From Thermaerobacter sp. PB12/4term (lineage in GTDB: Bacteria; Bacillota; Sulfobacillia; Thermaerobacterales; Thermaerobacteraceae), in contig NZ_CP048407.1 of assembly GCF_003403315.2 (NCBI RefSeq), positions 1,922,001-1,986,000 of the forward strand: a DNA stretch of 64,000 nt. The letters are read 5' to 3'. Under the pieces are notes generated by a model. It was not told the origin of the DNA and made no database searches. It saw nothing but the letters and a program-made list of their open reading frames with translations. A program made the position numbers and the translations under genes. Below, in pieces: positions 34,217-45,973 of the stretch (positions are counted from its first letter, which is position 1; each line of letters starts with the position of its first letter).

Positions 34217-34785
34217 GCCGGGGGGCCGGCCCCGGTCCGGTTCAGCGCTGGCGGGAGGCCTGGCTCCGCCGGCGCATGCCCCGGCCGGGCCAGGAAGCGC
34301 CGGACTTCACCCTGCCCCTCGCCGGAACCGGCGATGAATCCTTGCGGCTGCGCGATCTCAGGGGCCGCCCGCTGGTCCTGCTCTTCTTCCCCTTTGCCTT
34401 CAGTCCGGGCTGCTGCAACGAGATCGAGGACTTCACCGCCCGCTGCCCGGACTTCGCCTCCCGGGGCGCCCAGGTGGTGGGCATCAGCACCGACAGTCCC
34501 TACGCCCTCCGGGCGTGGGCCGATCGCTACCAGGTGCCCTTCCCCCTGGCCAGCGATTACAACCGGCGGGTGATCCGGCGCTACGGTGTGGCCATCAGCC
34601 GCTGGGGCCTGGGCGATTTTGCCGACCGGGCCGTGTTCGTCCTGGATGAACGCGGCGTCGTGCGCTGGGTCTGGCGGGCGCCGGACCTGGGCTACCTGCC
34701 CGATCCGGACCAGGTGCTGGCCCACCTGCCGGACCCGCCCGGTGGCCGGCCGGGCCCGGCCGGTACCGGCAGGGGCCGGTGCTGA
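34213..34785 (+). CDS. Peroxiredoxin (AhpC/TSA family)
   Basis: This 190-residue thiol peroxidase has the peroxidatic motif PFAFSPGCCNE, i.e. PxxxSxxC with Ser in place of the usual Thr, and a second cysteine directly next to the first. GISTDSPYALRAWADRY and the downstream RAVFVLDERGVVRWVW segments match the family. GTG at 34213 overlaps the regulator stop; an ATG at 34276 just before the fold is an alternative. The tail is Pro/Gly-rich. Third gene of the pncA-regulator-peroxiredoxin unit. Confidence 0.88.
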   Translation: MSRGAGPGPVQRWREAWLRRRMPRPGQEAPDFTLPLAGTGDESLRLRDLRGRPLVLLFFPFAFSPGCCNEIEDFTARCPDFASRGAQVVGISTDSPYALRAWADRYQVPFPLASDYNRRVIRRYGVAISRWGLGDFADRAVFVLDERGVVRWVWRAPDLGYLPDPDQVLAHLPDPPGGRPGPAGTGRGRC

Positions 34786-34862
34786 GCAGCGGCCGGGAGG
34801 GGAGAGTAACTGCTGGGAATCCATGAAGCCGAGGGGGACGCCGGGGTGATGGGCCCGGCACA

Positions 34863-34892
34863 GCAGCGGGGCCGCTGCGGCGGCCCCGCTGC
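34863..34892. terminator. Bidirectional terminator-like hairpin
   Basis: Thirteen base pairs (GCAGCGGGGCCGC / GCGGCCCCGCTGC) enclose a four-base loop TGCG. It lies between the peroxiredoxin (+) and glpD (-) stops; no strong T-run is seen on either strand. Confidence 0.6.
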
Positions 34893-34940
34893 CGGCTCGT
34901 TATCGCCACCGTGCAACGACCCGTCCCACGGGCCGGACCG

Positions 34941-36728
34941 TCAGAAGCTTTCGCGCCAGGCGTGCATGGCCTGCACCTGGCTGAGGTACGCGGCCACCTC
35001 GCCGTCCCGCCGCTCCTCGTCCCAGCCCAGGATCTCGCCCATGGCCGCCGCCGCGTCGGCCGCCACCCCGCGCCCGTTGTCGGTGCTCCAGAGGGCCTCG
35101 GGCACCCGGCGCCAGAGGGCGTCGGCCAGGGTCTGGGCCATCTCCTCCGCGGCAGCGTACCGGGCCGCCGCCCGGACCCGGGCCGCCCGCGGCCCCGCCT
35201 GCAGGTCTTCGGGGCGCAGGTAGCCCAGGACCCGGACGATCTCATCCCCGTAGTGGCGGGCCAGCCACTGCAGTTCTTCCACGGGCAAGCCCGTCTGGGC
35301 CGCCTTCTGCCGCAATTCGGCCTCCGCCGGCACGGCTGCGCCGCCGGGCAGGGGCTCCTCGTCCACCGGTGCCCCTTGGGTCTCGGGAAACACCTGATCG
35401 ACGATGTTGCGGGCCATGGCCTTGTAGGCCGTCAGCTTCCCGCCGGCCACCGTCACCAGGCCCGAAGGGCTGGTGTAGAGCTTGTAGTCCCGGGAGATGG
35501 CGCTGGGATCCCGCGTATCCCCCGGGTCGATGAGCGGCCGCAGGCCCGCCCAGGCGCTGATCACGTCGTCCGGTCCCAGGCGGGTGGCGGGGAAGGTGCG
35601 GTTGAGGGCGTCCAGCACGTAGCGGACGTCAGCGGCCTCGGGCCGGGGACGGGCCGGATCGTCCTGGTATACGGTGTCGGTGGTACCGGCATAGGCGAAG
35701 GCTCCCCGGGGCACGGCGAACATGATGCGCCCGTCCGGGCCGCGCATGGTCACCGCGTGGCGGATGGGCAACCGGTCGCGGGTGAAGGCGATGTGGATGC
35801 CCTTGGTCAGCCGCAGGAGGCGCGGTGAGCCGGGGTCGTCCAGCTGGCGCACCCGGTCGGCCCAGGGACCCGTGGCGTTGAGGATCCGGCGGGCCCGGAT
35901 GACGAACTCGTCGCCGCCGGCGCCCGCCTGGCCGGCCGCACCACCGGCATCCGCCTGACCGGCCGCCTGCACCGCCGGGCCAGCGGCCGCCGTCCCCTGC
36001 CCCGGCGTGGCCCCCTGGCCCGCCGCGGGCGCAACCTCCGCGCCGGCCGCCTCCGGCGTGCCGGCCGCCGCCGTCCCTGCCCCGGGCCCGCCACCCGCCA
36101 GCAGGTCCCGGACCCGCACGCCCACCACCTGCCCGCCCGCGTCCTTGACGAACCCGGTCACCTCGGCGTAGTTGACCACCACCGCCCCTGCGGCCACGGC
36201 CTGGCGCGCCACCGTCGCCGTCAGGCGCGCGTCGTCAGTGACGGCGTCGACGTACATGCCGGCCCCCACCAGCCCTTCCTGGCGCAGCAGGGGCTCCTCC
36301 TGCTGCACGCGGGCCGGGCTGAGGATCCGGTGCCGCAGGGTGCCCAGGCTCCGGCCGGCGTACCGGTCATAAAGCCAGAGGCCGATGCGCAGTTGCCACA
36401 GCGGGTCGGGGTCACCCCGGTACACGGGAAAGACGAACCACTCCGGCCGCACCAGGTGGGGTGCCAGGCGCAGGAGGCGCATGCGCTCCACCACCGCCTC
36501 GTGGACCAGGCGGAAGTCCCGCTCCTTGAGATAGCGCAGCCCGCCGTGGATCAGCTTGGTCGAGCGGCTGCTGGTCCCGGCGGCGAAGTCCCGCGCCTCC
36601 ACCACCGCGACCCGCAGCCCCCGGTGCGCTGCCTCCCGGGCCACGCCGCTACCCGTGATGCCGCCCCCGATGATGAGCAGGTCGAAGGTCTCCCGCTGCA
36701 GTTGGGCCAGCGCCTGCTGGCGATTCAC
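34941..36728 (-). CDS. glpD: Glycerol-3-phosphate dehydrogenase, FAD-dependent (GlpD)
   Basis: This 595-residue membrane-associated flavoprotein oxidises glycerol-3-phosphate to DHAP and passes electrons to menaquinone. The FAD Rossmann motif is LLIIGGGITGSG near 20, followed by GTSSRSTKLIHGGLRYL near 52. Substrate-side motifs include PRGAFAYAGTTDT, SAWAGLRPLI and VTVAGGKLTAYK. A ~60-residue Ala/Gly-rich insert sits between VRVRDLL and FVIRARRILNATG. Of the two GTG starts, 36728 stands 8 bases from GGAGG, whereas 36734 is too close. Last gene of the glp-dha set; a hairpin separates it from glpK. Confidence 0.93.
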   Translation of the reverse strand: MNRQQALAQLQRETFDLLIIGGGITGSGVAREAAHRGLRVAVVEARDFAAGTSSRSTKLIHGGLRYLKERDFRLVHEAVVERMRLLRLAPHLVRPEWFVFPVYRGDPDPLWQLRIGLWLYDRYAGRSLGTLRHRILSPARVQQEEPLLRQEGLVGAGMYVDAVTDDARLTATVARQAVAAGAVVVNYAEVTGFVKDAGGQVVGVRVRDLLAGGGPGAGTAAAGTPEAAGAEVAPAAGQGATPGQGTAAAGPAVQAAGQADAGGAAGQAGAGGDEFVIRARRILNATGPWADRVRQLDDPGSPRLLRLTKGIHIAFTRDRLPIRHAVTMRGPDGRIMFAVPRGAFAYAGTTDTVYQDDPARPRPEAADVRYVLDALNRTFPATRLGPDDVISAWAGLRPLIDPGDTRDPSAISRDYKLYTSPSGLVTVAGGKLTAYKAMARNIVDQVFPETQGAPVDEEPLPGGAAVPAEAELRQKAAQTGLPVEELQWLARHYGDEIVRVLGYLRPEDLQAGPRAARVRAAARYAAAEEMAQTLADALWRRVPEALWSTDNGRGVAADAAAAMGEILGWDEERRDGEVAAYLSQVQAMHAWRESF

Positions 36729-36916
36729 TGCCACCGCCTCCTACGTGCAGAATGCCCGCGGCTGCTGCCTGCCGGCGGGGGGTCCCGGCGCCAAGGTTTG
36801 CTCGACCCGGCGGGCATGTTGAGGCCGGCGGGTCTCCGGCCGGCGCGTCGCCCGCACGGGTCCGTCGTCCGGACGAGTCGCCGGGCAAGGCGTGCCGGGC
36901 AGCCTGCGCCGGGAAA

Positions 36917-36948
36917 GGCGGGGCGGCCGTGTGACCGGCCGCCCCGCC
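36917..36948 (-). terminator. Hairpin between glpK and glpD
   Basis: A perfect 12-base stem GGCGGGGCGGCC / GGCCGCCCCGCC (36917-36928 and 36937-36948) with an eight-base loop lies 7 bases past the glpK stop. On the minus strand TTTCCC follows. It may terminate or attenuate transcription before glpD; antitermination by GlpP here is possible but not shown. Confidence 0.65.
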
Positions 36949-36954
36949 GCCCCC

Positions 36955-38982
<2,028 letters not shown>

Positions 38983-38986
<4 letters not shown>

Positions 38987-39642
38987 GACGCCGGGCCCCC
39001 CGCCAGGGTCTCGGCCGCCGCCTCCATCATCAGGGTGGCGCTCAGAGAGCCGGGATCCCGGTGCCCCCGAGAACGCTCGCCCAGATAACTGGCACGCCCC
39101 TTGGTCGCCACCAGGGGAATGGTGGCGTCGGAGCCTTCCCGGGCGGCCCGGGCGGCTTCCGCCAGGGCCTCACCCAGGGCGGCCCCCCGCCCCAGGGCGG
39201 CCTCCAGGGCCTCGACGGCCGGCGCCAGGGCGTCGACCATCGTCTTCTCGCCCCGGGTCGCCTTGCCCCGCTCCTGGATCCCCGCCAGGGCGGCCTTGAA
39301 GAGGGCGGCCACGTCCCCAGGCTCCAGGGCCGCCTTGCCCGCCACCGCGCCGGCGGCCCGCAAGAAGGCCGTTCCGTACAGCGGGCCCGAGGCCCCGCCG
39401 ACCTTGGAGATCAGGGCCATGGCGACGGCCTTGAGCAGATCGGCGGGGGCCGCTCCCTCGGCGGGCAGCCGCTCCAGCGCAGCCTGCAGGCCACGGTCCA
39501 TGTTGGTGCCGTGGTCGGCGTCGCCGATGGCCGCGTCCAGGGCGGTCAGCTCGTCCTTGTGGGCGGCCACCTTCTCGGCGAACCGGCGGATGAAGGCCCG
39601 GATCCGCTCCCCGTCCACGGTCGCTGCCGCGTCCCCTGCCAT
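38983..39642 (-). CDS. dhaL: Dihydroxyacetone kinase ADP-binding subunit (DhaL)
   Basis: This 219-residue subunit has the aspartate cluster DAAIGDADHGTNMDRG near residue 27 that holds two magnesium ions and ADP, and the GGASGPLYGTAFL and GDATIPL-like segments of the nucleotide loop. ATG 39642 or the GTG one codon earlier could start translation (GAGGTGACGGTG upstream). Its stop overlaps the dhaM start as ATGA, and its start region overlaps the dhaK end closely. Confidence 0.92.
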
Positions 39643-39652
39643 CACCGTCACC

Positions 39653-40654
<1,002 letters not shown>

Positions 40655-40764
40655 GGGGCGGTCCTCCTTCCCCCGGGCACCACGGGCGCCCGGATGTGGG
40701 GCCGCCCGCCCGCGGGACGGGCGGCCGCCGGTCTCACTGCGAGGGGCCGGTTCTTCCGGACCGA

Positions 40765-41478
40765 TCAGCCGAACAGGCCCTGGAAGAGCACGGCACCCAA
40801 GACGCCGCCGATGATCGGCCCGACCACGGGGATCCAGGCATAGCCCCAGTCGGAGCTGCCCTTGCCGGGGATGGGCAGGACGGCGTGGGCGATGCGGGGC
40901 CCCAGGTCACGGGCCGGGTTGATGGCGTAGCCCGTGGGTCCACCCAGCGACAGGCCGATGGACCAGACCAGGAAGCCGACCAGAAGAGGGCTCAGGCCGC
41001 CTGCCAGGTTGTTGGCCGGATGGCCGATGCCCAGCACGCCCAGCACCAGCGCCGCCGTGCCGATGATCTCGGTCACCAGGTTGGCGGCGGGGTTGCGCAC
41101 CGCCGGCCCCGTGGAGAAGACCGCCAGCTTGAGCTCGGGGTCGTCGGTGATACCCCAGTGGGGAAGGTAGGTCACGTAGACCAGCACGGCGCCGAGGAAG
41201 GCGCCGATCATCTGGGCGATGATGTAGGACGGCACCTGGGCCCAGTCGAACTGGCCGATGGCCGCCAGGCCGATGGTCACCGCCGGGTTGATGTGGGCGC
41301 CGCTGACGTGCCCCACCACGTAGACCGCCACGGTCACCGCCAGGGCCCAGCCGGTGGTGATGACGATCCAGCCGGAGTTCTGGCCCTTGGACCGGTTCAG
41401 CAGCACGTTGGCCACGACACCGTCGCCCAGGAGGATCAGGATCGCGGTGCCGAGGACCTCACCGAGAAAAGGACTCAC
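40765..41478 (-). CDS. glpF: Glycerol uptake facilitator (GlpF, MIP family)
   Basis: This 237-residue channel has six hydrophobic segments and both half-membrane motifs of aquaglyceroporins: [12 protein letters not shown] near 60 and [12 protein letters not shown] near 186. Asp after the second NPAR is the residue that marks glycerol rather than water channels. First gene after the GlpP-type leader terminator; dhaK follows after 110 bases. Confidence 0.95.
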   Translation of the reverse strand: MSPFLGEVLGTAILILLGDGVVANVLLNRSKGQNSGWIVITTGWALAVTVAVYVVGHVSGAHINPAVTIGLAAIGQFDWAQVPSYIIAQMIGAFLGAVLVYVTYLPHWGITDDPELKLAVFSTGPAVRNPAANLVTEIIGTAALVLGVLGIGHPANNLAGGLSPLLVGFLVWSIGLSLGGPTGYAINPARDLGPRIAHAVLPIPGKGSSDWGYAWIPVVGPIIGGVLGAVLFQGLFG

Positions 41479-41899
41479 GGATCAACCCCCCTGAATGTTG
41501 TGGGCGGTCGCTCCCCTTCTTATCCCTGCTCCGTGCTCCCGTCGCTCCGTGCTCCCGTCCGGATGAGAGACCGCCCCCGGGACGAAAGCCCGCCTCGGGG
41601 CGTCCCCTGCCGGGGCCTCCGCCCGCCGGTGCGGGTCCTGCTGGCCCCGCACCGCCACGGGCGCCGGCTCCGCCGTGGAAGCCGGCTCCCCCGCGGACGC
41701 CCGGTCCGTCCGGACGGGCGGCGCGGCCCGGCCTCCTGCCGCCGCCGCGCCTCCACCATCCCCCCTTCCATGCCCCCGCGGCCCCCAGGGTCCCCTCCAC
41801 CGGGAGAGGGACACCGGTCGCCGCCCCGACCGCTTGCCCGCCCCCGGTTTGCATGCCGAAGCCTGCGGGGCCCCGGCCTGCCAAACACGACCCAGGCCT
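41479..41899 (-). other. Long untranslated stretch between glpF leader terminator and glpF
   Basis: About 420 bases of GC-rich sequence separate the leader hairpin from the glpF ATG. No convincing gene, second terminator or repeat was recognised. Such a long gap is unusual for a leader-controlled gene; it may contain further RNA structure. Confidence 0.5.
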
Positions 41900-41948
41900 T
41901 TCAAAACAGGAAAGCCCTGCGCGAAGCGTGGTTCGCCTCGCGCAGGGC
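41900..41948 (-). terminator. glpF leader terminator, probable GlpP target
   Basis: Eleven-base perfect arms GCCCTGCGCGA / TCGCGCAGGGC (41914-41924 and 41938-41948) with a 13-base loop are followed on the minus strand by TTTCCTGTTTT. It stands about 55 bases after a candidate promoter and upstream of glpF, as the inverted repeat bound by GlpP stands in the Bacillus glpD leader. GlpP itself is encoded just upstream. Confidence 0.8.
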
Positions 41949-42002
41949 CTTTCTCCCAGGTCTCCGGCCCGTGCTTGCAGGTGCCGCGCCTTAAGGCAGC
42001 GG

Positions 42003-42030
42003 ATTTTGCATGATGATTGCCGTTCTGCAA
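42003..42030 (-). promoter_or_regulatory. Candidate promoter of the glpF-dha-glp unit
   Basis: On the minus strand TTGCAG (42025-42030) and CAAAAT (42003-42008) are spaced by 16 bases inside a locally AT-rich island. It is correctly placed upstream of the leader terminator. The remainder up to the glpP stop (42031-42263) shows nothing recognisable. Confidence 0.5.
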
Positions 42031-42263
42031 GAAGGGCTTCGCGGAAGGGCGCCGTTCTCCTGCCGGTCCCCTGGGGATCACGAAGAGAATTCCGAAAGGC
42101 GGGGCCCCGGCCGTCGGAGCACACCGGCGCCTTGGGCGGGAGGCGGTGCCGGGGGACCGCCTCCGGCCGGCAAAGGGCAGTGCCATGGCCCCGGTCCGGC
42201 ACGCCGGGGGTGCCTGCGGACCGCCGGCAGAGGATGGGGGGTGCGGTGGAGGCCCGCTGGGGG

Positions 42264-42872
42264 CTAACCGGACTCCACCCCGTCCCACAACGAAGGACTA
42301 CTGGTGGAGACGGCCGTGGCACCGGCCGCCAGCACCTTCTTGATGTCCGGGAGGACTCGGACCAGTCCCCCCGCCACCAGGGGCCCCCCGTGCACGGTGC
42401 GGATCTCGGCGAAAACCCAGGCAGGCAGCGAAGCCGGCAGCACTTCCACGGCCCCGGGCTGGGTGCGCCGGATCACCTGGACCGCGGTGGCCACGGCCGC
42501 GCTGTCCAGGGCGAAGATGCGCAGGATGGTCTCCAGGCCCGCCTCCAGGCTGTAGCGGGCCACGGTGCTGCGGGTGGTGATGATCCCGTCGGGCCGGGCG
42601 TAGCGGGCCAGGAACTCGACCCCGCTGCGATCGCCCGCCAGCCCCTCCACCAGGTCGTAGTGGACGAACACAGCCTTGCCCGCAGCCCGGCAGCGCTCGA
42701 TCACCCGCGGCAGGGTGAGCAAGCTGGCGCTGAGCAGGAACAAGGCTCCCGCCGGCGAGCCCAGGGCCGCGTCCAGGTCTTCTTCCCGCCGCACCGCCGG
42801 GATGATCGGGTACCGGTTCAGCGCCTGCCGCGACGACACCCGCGGCGCCCCATCCATCTCCGTGTCCCCCAT
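42264..42872 (-). CDS. glpP: Glycerol-3-phosphate-responsive antiterminator (GlpP)
   Basis: This 202-residue protein of the GlpP family binds leader mRNA when glycerol-3-phosphate is present and prevents termination. Typical segments: PIIPAVRREEDLDAAL near 22, VFVHYDLVEGLAGD near 69, GIITTRSTVARY near 96, and PLVAGGLVRVLPDIKKVLAAGA near 165. ATG at 42872 is one base past the arsC stop, with GAGGAGGAG inside arsC. Its target is probably the hairpin at 41914-41948. Confidence 0.92.
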   Translation of the reverse strand: MGDTEMDGAPRVSSRQALNRYPIIPAVRREEDLDAALGSPAGALFLLSASLLTLPRVIERCRAAGKAVFVHYDLVEGLAGDRSGVEFLARYARPDGIITTRSTVARYSLEAGLETILRIFALDSAAVATAVQVIRRTQPGAVEVLPASLPAWVFAEIRTVHGGPLVAGGLVRVLPDIKKVLAAGATAVSTSSPSLWDGVESG

Positions 42873-42873
42873 G

Positions 42874-43335
42874 TCACTCCTCCTCGCCGCCGTCTCCCAC
42901 GCCCGGAGCGAGACCGGGACGACCGGGCGGAAGCAACGCTTGCCGGATACGCCGGAGCAGCTCGTCGCGCACCCGGCGAAAGGCGGCCAGCCGTTGTTCT
43001 CCCGTCCCCTCGACGGCCGCCGGATCGGGCAGGGACCAGTGCAGCCGCCGCACGTGGGGTGGGGTCACCGGGCAGCGCTCGGCCGCATCGTCGCACAGGG
43101 TGACGATGAGGTCCATCTGGTCGAGCAGTGCGGGATCGATAGGCTTGGAGGACTGAGCGCGGATGTCGATGCCGATCTCTTCCATGGCGCGAACGGCCAG
43201 CGGGTGTACCCCCTTCGGATCCAGGCCTGCGCTGTACACCTCCCAGGTCCCTCCGAGCAAGGATCTGGCCAGTCCTTCCGCCATCTGGCTCCGCGCCGAA
43301 TTGCCGGTGCACAGGAACATCAAGCGCTTCGCCAC
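42874..43335 (-). CDS. arsC: Arsenate reductase, thioredoxin-coupled (LMW-phosphatase type)
   Basis: This 153-residue protein has the P-loop FLCTGNSARSQMAEG with Cys9, and the redox cysteines Cys81 and Cys88 in VTLCDDAAERCP, followed by SLPDPA. This three-cysteine pattern matches thioredoxin-dependent ArsC, which reduces arsenate. An ordinary tyrosine phosphatase would lack the last two. GTG at 43335 gives the natural start of the fold. It sits between phoU and glpP, next to phosphate-uptake genes that also admit arsenate; no ars efflux genes are nearby. The last ~20 residues are Pro/Gly-rich. Confidence 0.9.
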   Translation of the reverse strand: MAKRLMFLCTGNSARSQMAEGLARSLLGGTWEVYSAGLDPKGVHPLAVRAMEEIGIDIRAQSSKPIDPALLDQMDLIVTLCDDAAERCPVTPPHVRRLHWSLPDPAAVEGTGEQRLAAFRRVRDELLRRIRQALLPPGRPGLAPGVGDGGEEE

Positions 43336-43380
43336 ACGTCGAGCCCCCTTGTCGCGTTGGCGCCGCACCGGAAGTCCGGC

Positions 43381-44037
43381 TCAGTCATTGAGCTCCTGGC
43401 GGACGCCGGTCACCAGGTAGATCACCCACTCGGCCAGGTTGGTCGCGTGGTCGCCGATGCGCTCCAGGTGGGAGCCCACCATCAGCAGCTGGGTGGCCTG
43501 GTCCACCGTGCCCGGCTTTTCGCGCATGATCATCAAGAGCTCGCGGAAGATCTGGTTGAACAGGTGGTCCAGCTCATCGTCCCGGGCCACCATGGCCCGG
43601 GCCAGTTCCACGTCGCCTTCGACGAAGGCCTTCAGGCCATCCCGCACCATCTTCTCCGCGACCTCCGCCATGCGCGGAATGTCCACCAGCGGCTTGATCA
43701 GAGGCTCATCGCCCAGGCGCAACGTCACTTTGGCGATGTCGTGGGCGTGATCGGCCATGCGTTCCAGGTCGGTGATCACCTTTAGGGTCATGCCGATCTG
43801 CCGCAGGTCGCCTGCCATGGGCTGTTGCAGGGCGATCAGGTTCAGGCAGCGCCGTTCGATGTCCAGCTCCATGCGGTCGACCTCGTCCTCCAGCGCCAGG
43901 ACCCTGTGGGCCTTCTCCGCATTCCGCTCCTTGAGGGATTCCACCGCCAGCCGGATCGCTTCCTCCACCTGGGTCCCCATGCGCAGCAAGTCCCGGCGCA
44001 GGGCATCCAGCTCGGCATGGTAAGAGACGCGCGCCAT
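43381..44037 (-). CDS. phoU: Phosphate signalling protein PhoU
   Basis: This 218-residue all-helical protein has two PhoU repeats with their metal-binding E/DxxxD motifs (LEDEVDRMELDIERR near 49, DLERMADHAHDIAK near 89, RDDELDHLFNQIF near 150 and LERIGDHATNLAEW near 191). PhoU links PstB activity to the PhoR kinase. ATG with GAGGAGG upstream. It follows pstB on the same strand after 193 bases. Confidence 0.96.
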   Translation of the reverse strand: MARVSYHAELDALRRDLLRMGTQVEEAIRLAVESLKERNAEKAHRVLALEDEVDRMELDIERRCLNLIALQQPMAGDLRQIGMTLKVITDLERMADHAHDIAKVTLRLGDEPLIKPLVDIPRMAEVAEKMVRDGLKAFVEGDVELARAMVARDDELDHLFNQIFRELLMIMREKPGTVDQATQLLMVGSHLERIGDHATNLAEWVIYLVTGVRQELND

Positions 44038-44230
44038 GATCCCATTCCTCCTCTCCGCGGCGGCCCCATGGCACCGGCCTCACGGCGCCCCACGGCCGCC
44101 CGGGTGCTCACCGGGCGCCCTGCGCAAGGATACGTCACTCACCCTGGCCCCGGAACGCCCGGGCCGCCTGCACCGCCACGCTCTCTCCGCCCGCCGGCCT
44201 CGCGGCAATGGCGGCGCCGGGAGCCCGACG

Positions 44231-45082
44231 TCAGCCAAAGCGACCCGTGATGTAATCCTCCGTTCGCTTGTCGCGGGGCCGGGTGAAGATCGCCGACGTC
44301 GGCCCGTACTCGATCAGCTCGCCGTTTAGGAAGAAGGCCGTCCGATCCGCGACGCGGGCCGCCTGCTGCATGTTGTGCGTAACGATGACGATGGTGTACC
44401 GCTGCTTGAGTTCCGTGACCAGGTCCTCAATCCGGGCTGTGGCCGCCGGATCCAGCGCGGAGGTGGGTTCGTCCAGGAGGAGCACGTCCGGGTCGACGGC
44501 CAGGGCCCGGGCGATGCACAGCCGCTGCTGCTGGCCGCCCGAGAGGGCGGTGGCCGGTGCGTTGAGACGGTCCTTCACCTCGTCCCACAACGCCGCCGCC
44601 CTGAGCGCCTGCTCGACCCGTTCCGCTATCTGCGGCTTCGGAAGACGCCCACCCAGACGCAACCCCGAGGCCACGTTGTCGAAGATGGACATGGTGGGGA
44701 ACGGCGTCGGCCGCTGGAACACCATGCCGATTCGGCGCCGCACCATCACCGGGTCCACGCCCGGTGCGTAGATGTCGGCCCCGTCCACGTAGACGCTCCC
44801 TTCGACCCGCGCGCCCGGTACCACCTCGTGCATGCGGTTGAGGCACCGGATCAGGGTCGACTTACCGCAACCCGACGGACCGATGATGGCGGTGATGGCC
44901 TTTGCACCGACCTCGAGGCTCACCCCGTGCAGGACCTTGCGATCCCCGTACCAGGCCGACAAACCATGTACGGACAACTTGATCGAACTCTCCATGACAC
45001 CCTTCCGTTCCCTGGTATTTACTTCGCCGGCGGACGCGGGCGTACTCGCAGCGTCCCTCTCCGCCACACGCAGCACTTCCAT
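44231..45082 (-). CDS. pstB: Phosphate ABC transporter ATPase (PstB)
   Basis: This 283-residue ATPase has Walker [12 protein letters not shown] near 66, the PstB-typical [14 protein letters not shown] near 120, signature [15 protein letters not shown] near 184 and Walker [14 protein letters not shown] near 207. The first 29 residues do not belong to the fold; ATG at 44995 would give the usual ~254-residue form, but the ATG at 45082 is behind a GGAGGAGGG site, so the start is undecided. It lies 3 bases past the pstA stop. Confidence 0.94.
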   Translation of the reverse strand: MEVLRVAERDAASTPASAGEVNTRERKGVMESSIKLSVHGLSAWYGDRKVLHGVSLEVGAKAITAIIGPSGCGKSTLIRCLNRMHEVVPGARVEGSVYVDGADIYAPGVDPVMVRRRIGMVFQRPTPFPTMSIFDNVASGLRLGGRLPKPQIAERVEQALRAAALWDEVKDRLNAPATALSGGQQQRLCIARALAVDPDVLLLDEPTSALDPAATARIEDLVTELKQRYTIVIVTHNMQQAARVADRTAFFLNGELIEYGPTSAIFTRPRDKRTEDYITGRFG

Positions 45083-45085
45083 GGC

Positions 45086-45973
45086 TTAGTTCGTCCCTCC
45101 TCCCTGCCGCCGCGCCACCAGCGTCCGCGCCACGATGTTCAGGACCAGGACCAGTACGATCAGAATGAACGCGGCACCCCACGCCTTTTGTTGTGCGTTC
45201 TCAAAGGGGGTCAAGGCGAAGGTAAACACCTGGACCGAGAGGGTGGCAATGGGCTGGTCGAGACGCCAGGACCAGAAATTGTTGTTGAGCGCCGTAAAAA
45301 GCAACGGTGCCGTCTCGCCTGCGATGCGGGCCACGGCAAGCATCACGCCGGTCAGTACGCCACCCGCTGCCGCCGGGAGAACGATTCGCAACGTCACCTT
45401 CCAGGGTGAAATGCCGAGGGCCAGTCCCGCCTCGCGCACAGCCCCAGGGACGAGGCGCAGCATCTCCTCGGTGGTGCGCGTCACCAGCGGCAGCATGATC
45501 ACGGCCAGGGCCATGCTCCCCGCCAGGGCCGAGAACGTGCCCGTCCGTACCACAACGAGCCCGTAGATGAACAGGCCGACCACGATGGACGGCACCCCGC
45601 TCAGAACCTCCGTCAAAAACCGGAGCATGGTGCCGAGGCGCCCGTCGCCGAACTCGGACAGGTAGATACCCGCTAGGATCCCCACCGGCACCGCCACCAA
45701 GGACGCGACCAGGACGACGATCAACGTGCCCACGATGCCGTTGCCCACGCCACCACCCTGGTCGGTCACCGCGCCCGGCAGCGAGGTGAGGAACTCCCAG
45801 CTGATCGCTGCCATCCCTTCGCGAACGACATACGCCATCACGATGACCAGGGGAACCAAGACAATGCCCGTGGCCAGGACCGGCAGCCACCGCAAGACCC
45901 TGTCGGCGACGACCCTCCGCCGCAGAACCGGATCCGGAGCAAACGGGTTGACGTTCTCCGCCCGTTGCATCAT
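45086..45973 (-). CDS. pstA: Phosphate ABC transporter permease PstA
   Basis: This 295-residue permease has six membrane segments and the family motifs GGVGNGIVGTLIVVL, LSGVPSIVVGLF and the cytoplasmic EAGLALGISPWKVTLRIVLPAA coupling loop, followed by AVARIAGETAPLLFTA. Its start overlaps the pstC stop by 4 bases. Confidence 0.95.
   Translation of the reverse strand: MMQRAENVNPFAPDPVLRRRVVADRVLRWLPVLATGIVLVPLVIVMAYVVREGMAAISWEFLTSLPGAVTDQGGGVGNGIVGTLIVVLVASLVAVPVGILAGIYLSEFGDGRLGTMLRFLTEVLSGVPSIVVGLFIYGLVVVRTGTFSALAGSMALAVIMLPLVTRTTEEMLRLVPGAVREAGLALGISPWKVTLRIVLPAAAGGVLTGVMLAVARIAGETAPLLFTALNNNFWSWRLDQPIATLSVQVFTFALTPFENAQQKAWGAAFILIVLVLVLNIVARTLVARRQGGGTN

Noticed and set aside
41482-42288. 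A 268-residue reading through the glpF leader
   Set aside because: It crosses the leader terminator and promoter, ends at the glpF start and shows no recognisable domain.
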